A stretch of DNA of 64,000 nt from Competibacter_A sp037045685. Its GTDB lineage: Bacteria > Pseudomonadota > Gammaproteobacteria > Competibacterales > Competibacteraceae. The notes beneath the pieces were generated by a model that did not search any database, had not been told where the DNA came from, and saw only the letters and a list, made by a program, of their open reading frames with translations. Positions 18,013 to 27,014 of the stretch are shown in pieces (the first letter of the stretch is position 1; each line of letters opens with the position of its first letter). The position numbers and the translations under genes were made by a program. The DNA is taken from positions 558,001-622,000 of the forward strand of contig JBAOII010000035.1 in the NCBI GenBank assembly GCA_037045685.1. Direction: 5' to 3'.

Positions 18013-18747
18013 ATGCGACACGAACAAATCGAAACCAATTCCGCCCTCATGCTCTTGTTGATCCTGGTCGTGATCAGCATCGGCGGCTTGGTGGAAATCG
18101 TCCCGCTCTTCTACATCAACGAGACGGTCGAGAAAGTGGACGGCGTGCGTCCCTACACGCCGCTGGAAATTCGCGGCCGAGACATTTACGTCCGCGAAGG
18201 CTGCTATTTGTGCCATTCGCAGATGATCCGGCCGTTCCGCGACGAGTGGCAGCGTTACGGCCACTACTCGCTGGCGGCGGAATCGCAGTACGACCACCCC
18301 TTCCAGTGGGGCTCCAAGCGCACCGGTCCCGATTTGGCGCGGGTCGGCGGCAAGTACTCCAACCAGTGGCAGGTGCAGCACTTGAAGGCGCCGCGCTCGG
18401 TGGTGCCGCAATCCATCATGCCGAACTATCCCTGGTTGCTGGATCGCGATCTGGATTACTCGGACGCGGCGGGCCGGATGCGCGCCCTGCGGGCCACGGG
18501 GGTTCCCTATTCGCTGACCCAGCAGGAATACGACGCCAACGTCAAGAAGTTCGGCAAAGACATCGCGGACCAACTGGATATCAATCAAGCGCAGGACAGC
18601 CTGCTGAAGCAGGCCCGCGATAAGAACTTCGACGGCATTCCCAGCCGGGTGACGGAAATGGAAGCGCTGGTCGCGTACCTGCAGGTGCTCGGCACCATGG
18701 TGGATTTCACCAAGTACGACGAAGGCTATTTTGCCAAGTTCCGTTGA
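18013..18747 (+). CDS. ccoO: cbb3-type cytochrome c oxidase subunit II (mono-heme cytochrome c)
   Basis: 244 residues, with one N-terminal anchor helix (residues 12-32) and a periplasmic domain binding one c-type heme through CYLCH near residue 65; SQMIRPFRDEW following it is characteristic of CcoO. The distal Met ligand is probably in the SIMPNYPWL segment. CcoO passes electrons from CcoP or cytochrome c to CcoN. It starts 27 bases after ccoN. Between its stop and ccoQ lie two overlapping GC-rich hairpins. Confidence 0.97.
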   Translation: MRHEQIETNSALMLLLILVVISIGGLVEIVPLFYINETVEKVDGVRPYTPLEIRGRDIYVREGCYLCHSQMIRPFRDEWQRYGHYSLAAESQYDHPFQWGSKRTGPDLARVGGKYSNQWQVQHLKAPRSVVPQSIMPNYPWLLDRDLDYSDAAGRMRALRATGVPYSLTQQEYDANVKKFGKDIADQLDINQAQDSLLKQARDKNFDGIPSRVTEMEALVAYLQVLGTMVDFTKYDEGYFAKFR

Positions 18748-18758
18748 TACCGAACCGC

Positions 18759-18792
18759 GTCCCCCCGCTGGGGGGACGGGTTGGAGCCCGTC
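18759..18792 (+). other. Two overlapping hairpins between ccoO and ccoQ
   Basis: GTCCCCCC pairs with GGGGGGAC around GCT (18759-18777). GACGGG pairs with CCCGTC (18775-18792); the GAC is shared, so the two hairpins compete. The second leaves TTGGAG, the only purine-rich site before the ccoQ start at 18795, in its loop. A role in setting subunit ratios or mRNA processing is inference. Confidence 0.5.
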
Positions 18793-18794
18793 CG

Positions 18795-19028
18795 ATGTTC
18801 GATTGGCTGCTGTGGTTTACCCGCATGGAAAACTCCAAGCCTCTGGCGCTGGTGCTGTTTTTCGGAGCTTTCTGCGGCATTCTGATCTACGTGTTCACCG
18901 GCAAGCGCCGCGCCAAGCGGCTGGAATCCTACAAGTACATTCCATTTGACGACGATGATCCACCGCAGTCCGATAGTTCATGGTCCGGGCGCCAATCCCA
19001 ATCCCGCAAGGTGATGGACAATGAGTGA
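18795..19028 (+). CDS. ccoQ: cbb3-type cytochrome c oxidase subunit CcoQ
   Basis: 77 residues with a single helix (LALVLFFGAFCGILIYVF, about residues 16-33) followed by a basic KRRAKRLESYKYIPFDDDD tail. That helix then basic-acidic pattern is the CcoQ family's hallmark; the protein protects assembled cbb3 oxidase from oxygen damage in studied species. ATG 18795 (MFDWLLWF) is chosen because the helix starts soon after it; an upstream non-ATG reading at 18744 would cover the hairpins. Its last codons overlap the ccoP start. Confidence 0.85.
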   Translation: MFDWLLWFTRMENSKPLALVLFFGAFCGILIYVFTGKRRAKRLESYKYIPFDDDDPPQSDSSWSGRQSQSRKVMDNE

Positions 19029-19977
19029 GAATACGCTGAATGTGCAACAACCGTCCGGTGCGGTTCAGACCACCGGTCACGCCTGGGACGGCGATCTGCA
19101 GGAATACAACAACCCGCTGCCCCGGTGGTGGCTGTGGTGCTTTTACGGAACCGCGGTGTTCTCGGTTCTCTACTGGTTCATTTATCCCTCTTGGCCGGTG
19201 GGGCAAACCTGGATCAAGGGATTTGGAACCGTCAGTTACACCATCGCCGACAAGGTGACCGGCAAGGAGAAGGAGCAGGAGCATCGCTGGAACACCCGCG
19301 CGCTGCTGCTCGAAGATCTCGGCGATGCCGCCAACGACAAGCAGCGCAAGGACATGCTGGCCAAGGTGCAGGCGGCCAGCTACGACCAAATCGTCAAGGA
19401 TCCCAAGATGATGGAATTCGTGCGTTCCGTCGGCAAGGGGCTCTTCGGCGACAATTGCTCCGCCTGTCACGGTCGCGGCGGCCAAGGCGTCGTGGGCATG
19501 TACCCGAACCTGACGGACGATGACTGGCTGTGGGGTGGCGGCATGGACCAGATTCACGAGACCTTGGTGCAAGGTCGCATAGGCTTCATGCCGGCCTTCG
19601 GCCAAGTGCTCAAGCCCGAGCAGTTGGACGATGTCGCCGAATATGCGCTGACGCTGTCGGGCGAGACCAAGCCCAGCGAAGCCTCCGAGCGCGGCAAGGA
19701 GATCTTCCACGGGCAAGTCGGGGGTTGCTACTACTGCCACGGCGCCGATGCCAAGGGCGTGCAGTCGCAGGGAGCCGCCAATCTGACCGACAAGATCTGG
19801 GCGATCGCCGACGTGCCGGCGCAGAAAACCTTGCAGGACAAGAAAGCGGCGCTCAAAAACTTCATCTCCGCCGGGGTCAACAACACCCGGGTGATGCCGG
19901 CGTGGAAGGATCGTTTGTCTCCGACGGACATCAAGTTGCTGGCGGTTTATGTCCGTCAGTTGGGCGGCGCCAAGTGA
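19021..19977 (+). CDS. ccoP: cbb3-type cytochrome c oxidase subunit III (di-heme cytochrome c)
   Basis: 318 residues. HAWDGDLQEYNNPLPRWW is the family's N-terminal signature, then one membrane anchor (about residues 38-60) and two cytochrome c domains with CSACH near residue 149 and CYYCH near 239, plus Met ligands in FMPAFGQ and RVMPAW. It takes electrons from the bc1 complex through soluble cytochrome c. The start lies inside ccoQ (8-base overlap). It closes the structural ccoNOQP operon. Confidence 0.97.
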   Translation: MSENTLNVQQPSGAVQTTGHAWDGDLQEYNNPLPRWWLWCFYGTAVFSVLYWFIYPSWPVGQTWIKGFGTVSYTIADKVTGKEKEQEHRWNTRALLLEDLGDAANDKQRKDMLAKVQAASYDQIVKDPKMMEFVRSVGKGLFGDNCSACHGRGGQGVVGMYPNLTDDDWLWGGGMDQIHETLVQGRIGFMPAFGQVLKPEQLDDVAEYALTLSGETKPSEASERGKEIFHGQVGGCYYCHGADAKGVQSQGAANLTDKIWAIADVPAQKTLQDKKAALKNFISAGVNNTRVMPAWKDRLSPTDIKLLAVYVRQLGGAK

Positions 19978-20030
19978 CCGGCCGTTTTGGTGCGGCCCGA
20001 TTAATGTTAAACTTCTGAGCCATTGGCGGG

Positions 20031-20073
20031 AGTCCCTCACCCCGAACCCCTTTCCTGATGGGAGAGGGGTTTG
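20031..20073. repeat. Dispersed CTCACCCC/GGGAGAGGGG intergenic repeat
   Basis: GTCCCTCACCCCGAACCCCTTTCC followed by GGGAGAGGGG, in the gap between ccoP and ccoG. The element shares its CCCTCACCCC and GGGAGAGGGG blocks with the sequence at 37513-37556 in the opposite orientation. Such elements are common between genes of GC-rich proteobacteria; no mobility gene is linked. Confidence 0.55.
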
Positions 20074-20129
20074 TATTGGGCCCCAATATACTGGCCCGCG
20101 CTTTGGCTGACTCGACGGTTTACTTGATT

Positions 20130-20154
20130 CTCACCCCCCGACTCGGGGGGTGAG
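20130..20154 (+). terminator. Strong GC hairpin upstream of ccoG
   Basis: CTCACCCCCC pairs perfectly with GGGGGGTGAG around GACTC, followed by CCGTTTCTATT. It could end ccoNOQP transcription or attenuate read-through into ccoGHIS; the T-tract is imperfect. Confidence 0.5.
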
Positions 20155-20207
20155 CCGTTTCTATTGATCGAGTCGGTTCGCGGCCTGAATCGCAAAGCGG
20201 GTAGACC

Positions 20208-21632
20208 ATGTCCGAAGAATCGGTCCAGCTTTATCAGAAGCGCATTCAAATTTATCCACGCTCGGTCAAGGGACGGTTCCGCTCTCTCAAAACCGGCGCG
20301 CTGACTTTGGCTTACATCATTTATTACCTGCTGCCCTGGGTGCGTTGGGAGCGGCCCAACGCACCCGATCAAGCGGTGCTCTACGATCTGCCGGGACGGC
20401 ATTTCTACATTTTCGGCTTGACCATTCAAGTCCAGGACATCTTCTGGCTGGCCGGGGTGTTGATCATCTTCGCGATCCTGCTGTTTTTCGTGACCGGCTT
20501 GGCCGGGCGGGTCTGGTGCGGTTATTTCTGTTTCCAGACGCTGTGGACCGATCTGTACATGATGATCGAACACTGGGTTCAGGGCGAGCGGCCGGCGCGG
20601 ATGCGGCTCGACAAGGGGCCGTGGAATCGCGAGAAGCTCGTCAAGAAAGGCGGAACCTACGCCTTGTGGCTGCTGGTCGCGTTCTGGACCGGCCTGACCT
20701 TCACCATGTACTGGGTGGACGCCCCGACGCTGGTGGTGGACACGCTGTTGGGCCGGGCACCGTATCCGGCCTATTTCACCACCTTCTTCCTGACCGCGAC
20801 CACCTTCGTCATGGCGGGCTTGGCGCGCGAGCAGGTCTGCACCTACATGTGCCCCTACGCCCGCTTCCAGAGCGCGATGTTCGATCACGATACCCTGATC
20901 GTGTCCTACGACGAGCGGCGGGGCGAAGGCGCGAGCGGGCGGGCCAGTTTGGGCAAGGGCCTGAAATCCCGCGAGGAACGCCAGGCGAAAGGCGTGGGCG
21001 ACTGCATCGATTGCGGCTACTGCGTGCAGGTTTGTCCGGTGGGCATCGACATCCGCAACGGGCTGCAATACCAGTGCATCTCCTGCGCGCTGTGCATCGA
21101 TGCCTGCGACACCATCATGGACAATTTGAAGTGGCCGCGCGGTCTGATCGGATACACCTCGGAAAACGCGCTGAACGGCAAGAAGACCAGCTTGCTCAAA
21201 CCCAAGACCATCGGCTACGGCGTCATCCTGACGGCGGCGATCACGATTCTGACCTGGAGCATCCTGACCCGCGTTCCCTACACGGCAACCGTGGAGCAAA
21301 TCCGTCAACCGCTGTACTCGCAACTGGCGGACGGCAGTATCCGCAATGCCTACGAGATCAAGCTGAACAATAAATTGACCGCGCCGATGACGGTCGGCAT
21401 CAGCGTCGAGGGCTTGTCCGGCGCGATCCTGGACATGGACGGCATGGAGCGCATCACCCTGGAACCCCAGGAACGGATCAAGCTGCTGGCGCGCGTTCAG
21501 GTTGCGCCCGATCCGACGGGCGTGGGAGAGTCCGACGATAAAATCACCTTCGTCGTCAAGCTGCTGGAAGGAGAGACCGCCAGCCCGATCCGCCGGGAGG
21601 TCCCGTTCTCGATGCCGGAAAACGGCAGATGA
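20208..21632 (+). CDS. ccoG: cbb3 oxidase accessory iron-sulfur protein CcoG
   Basis: 474 residues, with five or so membrane helices and two ferredoxin-type clusters: CIDCGYCVQVCPVG near residue 265 and CISCALCIDACD near 285. A further Cys pair is in RVWCGYFCFQTLWTD near residue 105. The C-terminal third is a periplasmic Ig-like domain. CcoG (also RdxA/FixG) reduces copper(II) during cbb3 assembly in studied bacteria. It is followed directly by ccoH with an ATGA overlap and lies in the ccoGHIS order. No defects seen. Confidence 0.95.
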   Translation: MSEESVQLYQKRIQIYPRSVKGRFRSLKTGALTLAYIIYYLLPWVRWERPNAPDQAVLYDLPGRHFYIFGLTIQVQDIFWLAGVLIIFAILLFFVTGLAGRVWCGYFCFQTLWTDLYMMIEHWVQGERPARMRLDKGPWNREKLVKKGGTYALWLLVAFWTGLTFTMYWVDAPTLVVDTLLGRAPYPAYFTTFFLTATTFVMAGLAREQVCTYMCPYARFQSAMFDHDTLIVSYDERRGEGASGRASLGKGLKSREERQAKGVGDCIDCGYCVQVCPVGIDIRNGLQYQCISCALCIDACDTIMDNLKWPRGLIGYTSENALNGKKTSLLKPKTIGYGVILTAAITILTWSILTRVPYTATVEQIRQPLYSQLADGSIRNAYEIKLNNKLTAPMTVGISVEGLSGAILDMDGMERITLEPQERIKLLARVQVAPDPTGVGESDDKITFVVKLLEGETASPIRREVPFSMPENGR

Positions 21633-22423
21633 CCGAATTGTTGCTCGGCCTCGCCGTCGGCGCCGGGCTGATCCTGCTCGCGAATCTGGCTTTGGTCCGT
21701 TTCGCGCGCACCGGCGCGAAACAAGCCGCCGCCGTGGTGGCCTTGGTGGCAGTCGGGCTTTACGTGCCCTACAGCATCGTGCGTTGGCCGGGCGGTGATG
21801 TGTTCGCGATCCATCTCTGCATCTATCTGCTGGTTTCGCTCGCCTGCGGAATGCTGTTGGGCGCCCGCTCGGGAGGAAAGGGGCTGCATTGGGGACCGGC
21901 GGTGATCGGCGGCTTCTTCGTCTTCGTGGCGGTGTCGGGCGCGGTGTTCGTGGCTGTCGCCGAACGCGGTTTGACGCCCTCTTTGCGCGATTGGCTGTTG
22001 CCGGAGTCGAAAAGCGGTCGCGAGGTCACATCGATGTTTCCGGGGGTGGTTTCGCACGATTTTCATCAGAAGGAAGCGTTGTACAACCGGTATCTCCAGC
22101 AAGTCGAGCGACAGCAGCGACGGGGTTGGCAAGTCCAGAAAGGCTGGGCGAGCGATCCGAGGGCGGGCGAGACCGGGATCTTTCGGGTGGCCGTGCGGAC
22201 CCGCGAAGGCGAGCCGATAACGGGCGCGACGGTAGCCGGGCAATTTCTCCGCCCCTCTAGCAACAAGCAGGATGTCGCCTTCACGCTGGCCGAGACCGAT
22301 TCCGGAGTTTACGAGTCAAAACTGCTGTTGCCGTTGGCGGGCCACTGGGATCTGGTGCTCGAAATCCGCAAGGGCGAAGATTTGCACGAAATCCGCGCCG
22401 TCACTCAGGTGTTGGACCGCTAG
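21629..22423 (+). CDS. ccoH: FixH/CcoH family cbb3 oxidase assembly protein, long form
   Basis: 264 residues. The C-terminal domain (about residues 130-264, from MFPGVVSHDFHQKEALYNRYL) is the FixH fold: an amphipathic YNRYL segment then a beta-sandwich with GLFRVAV-like strands and HWDLVLEI. The N-terminal 120 residues form about four membrane helices, whereas standard FixH has only one, so this is an extended version. FixH stabilises cbb3 during assembly. Start ATG overlaps the ccoG stop. It may carry a copper-transport-like membrane part, but nothing specific is seen there. Confidence 0.82.
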   Translation: MTELLLGLAVGAGLILLANLALVRFARTGAKQAAAVVALVAVGLYVPYSIVRWPGGDVFAIHLCIYLLVSLACGMLLGARSGGKGLHWGPAVIGGFFVFVAVSGAVFVAVAERGLTPSLRDWLLPESKSGREVTSMFPGVVSHDFHQKEALYNRYLQQVERQQRRGWQVQKGWASDPRAGETGIFRVAVRTREGEPITGATVAGQFLRPSSNKQDVAFTLAETDSGVYESKLLLPLAGHWDLVLEIRKGEDLHEIRAVTQVLDR

Positions 22424-22471
22424 GGTGCGGTCTGTCCGCCACCGTTCCACGAAGACTTTACGCCCCACTTC

Positions 22472-24939
22472 ATGTCCGTTTCCCTCGAAGCGCTCGCGCC
22501 GCGAGCTGTCGGCCACCGCCGAAACTGTCCTGTTTTCACTGCGGCTTGCCGATCCCTTCTGGCGCTGCGTTACGCCGTGCTGATCGATGGCCAAAGTCGA
22601 CCGATGTGCTGTCGCGGCTGCGAAGCGGTCGCGCAAGCCATCGTCGCCGCCGGGCTGACCGATTTCTACCGCCATCGCACCACCTCATCGCGCCGGGCGG
22701 AGGATTTGGTTCCCGAGTCGCTGCGAGCCATGGAACTGTACGACCGGCCGGATTTGCAAAAGGATTTCGTGCACGCCGAGAACGAGCACGTTCGCGACGC
22801 CGCGCTGATGATGGAAGGTATCGTTTGCGCCGCCTGCGTCTGGTTGAACGAACGTCACGTCAGCCGCTTGCCGGGCGTGCTGGAATTTCGGGTGAACTAC
22901 TCCACCCACCGTGCCCGGCTGCGCTGGGACGAGCGCCAGATCCGGCTCAGCGAGATTCTGGCGGCCATCGCCGCCATCGGCTATGTCGCGCATCCTTTCG
23001 ATCCCCGTCGCCAAGAGGTGTTACAGCAGCGCGAGCGCACCGTAGCCTTGCGCCGGCTGGCGGTCGCCGGACTCGGATCGATGCAGGTGATGATGCTGGC
23101 GGTCGGGCTGTACGCCGGCGACTATCAGGGCATGGAGGACTGGATACGGAGTTTTCCTGCGCTGGATCTGCCTGATGTTGACCGGTGCCGGTGGTGACGT
23201 ATTCCGCGCTCCCGTTTTACCGCGCCGCCTGGCGCGACCTGCGCCGCCGGCAACTGGGGATGGACGTGCCGGTTTCGCTGGCCATCGTGACGGCGTTCGC
23301 GGCCAGCGTCTGGTACACCTGGCGCGGCGGCGGCGAGGTCTACTTCGACTCGGTGACCATGTTCGTGTTCTTTTTGCTCGCCGGCCGCTTTCTGGAAATG
23401 ACCGCCCGCCACCGGGCCGGGCAGATTTCCGAGGCGCTGGTGCGAATGCTGCCGGCGACAGCGACCCGTCTCGCCGCCGGCGGGAGCGAGGCGGTGGTTC
23501 CCATCGCGGAACTGGCGCCCGGCGACCGGGTGCTGGTGCGGCCGGGCGAAACCGTCCCGGCCGACGGGCGCATCGAGGAAGGCGCGAGCAGCGTGGACGA
23601 GTCGCTGTTGACCGGCGAGAGCCTGCCGCTGCCGCGAGGCGTGGGCGAGGCGCTGATCGGCGGCGCGGTCAACGTGGAAAGCCCTCTGGTGATGCGGATC
23701 GAAAAGGTCGGGTCCGATACCGTGCTGTCCGCCATCGTGCGCTTGCTGGATCGCGCCCAGGGCGAAAAACCGCGTCTCGCCTTGCTGGCCGACCGCATCG
23801 CCGGCTGGTTTGTCGCGGCCTTGCTGGTCGTGGCGACGGTGGTGTTGCTGGCCTGGTGGTCGGCGAGTGATTTCGACACCGCGTTTCGCATCGCGCTTTC
23901 GGTGCTGGTGGTCACCTGTCCCTGCGCGCTGTCTCTGGCCACGCCGACCGCCATCGTCGCGGCGACCGGCGCCCTGACGCGACTGGGACTGTTGACCACG
24001 CGGGGCCACGCTTTGGAAACCTTGGCGCGGGCGACCCATGTCATCTTCGACAAGACGGGAACCTTGACTCATGGCCGACCCCAAGTGGTGGCGGTCGAGC
24101 CGACCGGCAAACTGGAAGCCCGTCATTGCCTGGCGCTGGCGGCGGCGCTGGAGCGAGGTTCCGAGCATCCGGTCGGCCGGGCGCTGGCGGCGTCGGCCGA
24201 CCCGTCCGTTCCCGGCGCGACCGAGTTGCGGAACACGCCGGGCAGCGGCATCGAGGGCTGGGTCGAAGGTCGCCGCTATCGGGTGGGCCGGCCCGAGTTC
24301 GCGGCGGGTTTGAGCGCCGCGCCAATGGCCGAACGAACCGATCTCGACGCCGGTAGCACCTGGGTTGCCTTGGGAGACGAATCCGGATTGCTGGCTTGGT
24401 TTCAGTTGGCCGATAGTCTGCGGCCCGGCGCGGCGGCAGCGGTCGCGGCCCTGCGAAGCCGGGGATTGACGGTGGAATTGTTGAGCGGTGATCGCGTGGA
24501 GGTGGTCGCGCATGTCGCCGGCCAAGTGGCGATTGTCGAAGCCGTCGGCGGGATGTCGCCGCAAGACAAGCTGGAGCGGCTGCGGGAATTGCAAGGGCAA
24601 GGCAAGGTGGTGGCGATGGTCGGCGATGGAGTGAACGATGCGCCGGTGCTGGCGGCGGCCCAGGTGTCGCTCGCGATGGGGAGCGGCACCCAGCTCGCCC
24701 ATGCCACGGCGGACATGATTCTGCTGTCGGAACGACTGGAACATCTGGCGCGAGGGGTGGACATGGCTCGCAGGACGCTGGCGATCATGCGCGAAAATTT
24801 CGCTTGGGCCATCGGTTACAATCTGATCGCGCTACCGCTGGCCGCCGGCGGCTGGCTGACGCCCTGGATGTCGGCGCTCGGGATGTCGTTCAGCTCGCTG
24901 CTGGTGGTGGTCAACGCGCTGCGGCTCCGGCAAGCCTGA
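22472..24939 (+). CDS. ccoI: Copper-exporting P1B ATPase CcoI, disturbed by several frameshifts
   Basis: A heavy-metal P-type ATPase supplying copper to cbb3. Segment 22472-23151 carries MCCRGCEAV and the heavy-metal-associated domain with GIVCAACVWLNE; from 23183 the frame differs and carries LTGES, the metal-site TCPCALSLATP, the phosphorylation site DKTGTLTHG, and GDGVNDAP. An extra T in the TTTT at 23152-23155 and an extra C at about 23182 explain the change. Near the start, CFHCGLPIPSG (22531-22563) sits in another frame, implying at least one more indel near 22562. About 810 residues would result. All catalytic motifs are intact. Confidence 0.88.
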
Positions 24940-24957
24940 AATGGAGGTGATCGCCCG

Positions 24958-25155
24958 ATGCGAATCCTTTACCTGCTGATTCCGATGGCTTTGGGTGTGG
25001 CCGGGGTGGCCTTGTGGGCTTTTTTGTGGGCGGTGCGCACCGGCCAGTTCGACGACTTGGAGGGACCGGCCCATCGCATCCTGATGGACGACGACGATCC
25101 CCGCATCCCCCGGCGACGCCGGGATCATGATGACGATAAATCCTTGAATGGATGA
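24958..25155 (+). CDS. ccoS: cbb3-type oxidase assembly protein CcoS
   Basis: 65 residues: one N-terminal helix (about residues 3-23), then AFLWAVRTGQFDDLEGPAHRIL, the near-invariant CcoS motif, and a charged tail. It is needed for insertion of heme b and copper into CcoN in studied species. It follows ccoI by 18 bases, with the ribosome site ATGGAGG upstream, completing the ccoGHIS set. Identity is firm despite the small size. Confidence 0.93.
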   Translation: MRILYLLIPMALGVAGVALWAFLWAVRTGQFDDLEGPAHRILMDDDDPRIPRRRRDHDDDKSLNG

Positions 25156-25200
25156 AACAAACCATTTAGTATTTCATCACGAATCGCAAGGAGAAAAAAG

Positions 25201-25302
25201 ATGTTCACGTTTCAAAATTTTCCGCTCGTCATCATCATCGCGCTGATCATCGCTTCCTACTTGAGCTTTTTCTCGGCCGTCCCCTGGGATAAGCTGTTCT
25301 GA
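25201..25302 (+). CDS. 33-residue single-helix membrane protein, unidentified
   Basis: ATG at 25201 follows AAGGAG by eight bases, a very good ribosome site. The product is MFTFQNFP, then a helix VIIIALIIASYLSFF, then a short hydrophilic end SAVPWDKLF. It lies 45 bases after ccoS and before a clear terminator, so it is likely the last gene of the cbb3 accessory operon. Small one-helix subunits such as CcoM are known in some cbb3 oxidases, but the sequence is not recognisably CcoM. A role in cbb3 assembly or stability is inference from position. The size makes chance possible, but the ribosome site and codon choice argue for a real gene. Confidence 0.6.
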   Translation: MFTFQNFPLVIIIALIIASYLSFFSAVPWDKLF

Positions 25303-25376
25303 ATTTCTCGTGGATTTTCCTGTTGACCGGAATTATCGTTCCGCTGTCCGCTCGAAAAATCCACCTTTTTCGACAG

Positions 25377-25415
25377 CCGTCTTCTCCCGGTCGGGGGAGG
25401 GCGGTTTTGTTGTTT
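25377..25415 (+). terminator. Intrinsic terminator of the ccoGHIS run
   Basis: CCGTCTTCTCCC pairs with GGGGGAGGGCGG around GGTC (with several G-T pairs), directly followed by TTTTGTTGTTT. It stands 74 bases after the small ORF and 35 before birA. Confidence 0.65.
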
Positions 25416-25449
25416 CCGGCTTTCTTGTATCCGAAGTGAGATCGAACCG

Positions 25450-26262
25450 ATGAGCGCCGCATTGGAGCCGCTGGATCGGGATCGCATCCTGGCTGAACTG
25501 TCGGACGTGGCTCGCGCCGAGCTGAGCCGGCTGGAGGTGTATCCGACCCTGGATTCGACGAACGCCTATTTGCTGGCGGGCGCGGGCGCGGGCTGGCCCG
25601 GCGGCGCCGTTTGTCTGGCCGAGCAGCAGACCGCCGGGCGAGGCCGGCAGGGGCGCAGTTGGCTGACGCCATTTGGGGCTGGCTTGGCTCTTTCGCTGCT
25701 CTGGCGATTCCAAACGCCGCCCGAGGCGCTCAGCGGCCTGAGTCTCGCGACCGGTATCGCCGTGGCCCGAGCCTTGCGAAACTCGGCGGTATCGGAAGTG
25801 GGCCTGAAGTGGCCGAACGACGTTCGGTGGCGCGAGCGCAAGCTGGGCGGCATTCTGCTGGAATCCGGCGGTGTCCCCGGGATGTTTCATGTGGTGGCCG
25901 GCATTGGCTTGAACGTGGCGCTATCGCCTCAAGACGCGGCGCCGATCGATCAACCTTGGGTCGATTTGCAGGAAATTTTGGGAGCGGCCCCGGTGGCTCG
26001 CAATCGGCTGGCCGCCGAGTTGATCGGCGAATTGATCGCCGTTTATCTCCGATTTCAAAAGGAGGGTTTTCCCGGTTTCGCCGAAGAGTGGGCGCGTTTT
26101 GATCGGGTGCGGGGGCGGCGGGTGCGCCTGCAATTGCCCAATGCCACGGTGGCGGGCATTGCCCGAGGCGTGGACGCGACCGGCGCGCTGCTGCTGGAAA
26201 CCGAGGACGGTCGGATCAGCCCTTATCTGGGCGGAGAGATCAGCTTGAGAGTGGAACCGTGA
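25450..26262 (+). CDS. birA: Biotin--[acetyl-CoA-carboxylase] ligase
   Basis: 270 residues. It activates biotin with ATP and attaches it to the biotin carboxyl carrier protein. Visible motifs are STNAYL, the biotinyl-AMP loop QTAGRGRQGRSW, LKWPNDV, KLGGILLE and a small C-terminal SH3-like domain. Compared with E. coli BirA it lacks the N-terminal winged helix, so it is a ligase only and does not repress biotin genes. Its stop overlaps the coaX start (GTGA), a pairing seen in many gammaproteobacteria. Confidence 0.95.
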   Translation: MSAALEPLDRDRILAELSDVARAELSRLEVYPTLDSTNAYLLAGAGAGWPGGAVCLAEQQTAGRGRQGRSWLTPFGAGLALSLLWRFQTPPEALSGLSLATGIAVARALRNSAVSEVGLKWPNDVRWRERKLGGILLESGGVPGMFHVVAGIGLNVALSPQDAAPIDQPWVDLQEILGAAPVARNRLAAELIGELIAVYLRFQKEGFPGFAEEWARFDRVRGRRVRLQLPNATVAGIARGVDATGALLLETEDGRISPYLGGEISLRVEP

Positions 26263-26993
26263 TCCTGCTGGCGGATGTCGGCAACAGCCGGATCAAGTGG
26301 GTGATTCTCGAAAACGGGGAATTTCGGCTGCGCGGTTGCTCCAGCCATGGCGAGACCGGGTGGGCCGAACTCGCCTCCCGGCAGTGGGGGGATTTGTCGC
26401 GCCCGGCCCGCGCGCTCATCGCGAGCGTCGCCGGTTCCGACGCTCGCGCCGCGCTGACGGAGTGGATCGCCCAGACTTGGGCCATCGAAGCGGAGTTCGC
26501 GGTTTCGATGGCGGCGGGACACGGCATCCGCAATTCCTACGCCGAACCGCAACGGATGGGCGCGGACCGCTGGGTGGCGATGATCGCGGCGCGGGCCTTG
26601 ACCCGACAGTCCTGTTATGTGGTGGATTGCGGCACGGCGGTCACCATCGATGCCTTGGCGGCGGATGGCCGGCATCTCGGCGGGGTGATCGTTCCCGGCA
26701 TGCGCCTGATGCGCGAGGCGCTGTATCGGGACACGCAACAGATTCCACCGGAAGCGGGAGAACCCCGGCTGTTCGGGCAAAGCACTCGGGACTGCGTCTG
26801 GGGCGGGGCGGCGCACGCGGTCGCCGCCGCCATCGATGGCATTATCGAACGCATGATGGCGGTCGGCGAGGTAGGAACGCGAGTGCTTACTGGCGGCGAC
26901 GCCGAAGCGGTATTGCCCCGCCTGCTAGGGCGATACCGGCTGGAACCCGACCTGATTTTTCATGGCTTGCGGGTTATTGCCGAGCAGAGTTAA
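26259..26993 (+). CDS. coaX: Type III pantothenate kinase
   Basis: 244 residues, starting with GTG at 26259, four bases before the end of birA. It phosphorylates pantothenate in the first step of CoA synthesis. The acetate kinase/actin-fold motifs are visible: DVGNSRIKW at the N-terminus, GADRWVAM near residue 105 and DCGTAVTIDAL near 127, then GGVIVPGMRLM. No type I or II kinase gene is in the window. It converges with the next gene, with 21 bases between the stops. Confidence 0.95.
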   Translation: MILLADVGNSRIKWVILENGEFRLRGCSSHGETGWAELASRQWGDLSRPARALIASVAGSDARAALTEWIAQTWAIEAEFAVSMAAGHGIRNSYAEPQRMGADRWVAMIAARALTRQSCYVVDCGTAVTIDALAADGRHLGGVIVPGMRLMREALYRDTQQIPPEAGEPRLFGQSTRDCVWGGAAHAVAAAIDGIIERMMAVGEVGTRVLTGGDAEAVLPRLLGRYRLEPDLIFHGLRVIAEQS

Positions 26994-27014
26994 CGGCCGT
27001 AATCTGGCGGTAGG

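Noticed and set aside
16549..18588. 679-residue minus-strand frame across ccoN and ccoO
   Set aside because: Antisense to two genes with all heme and copper ligands present; no domain of its own.
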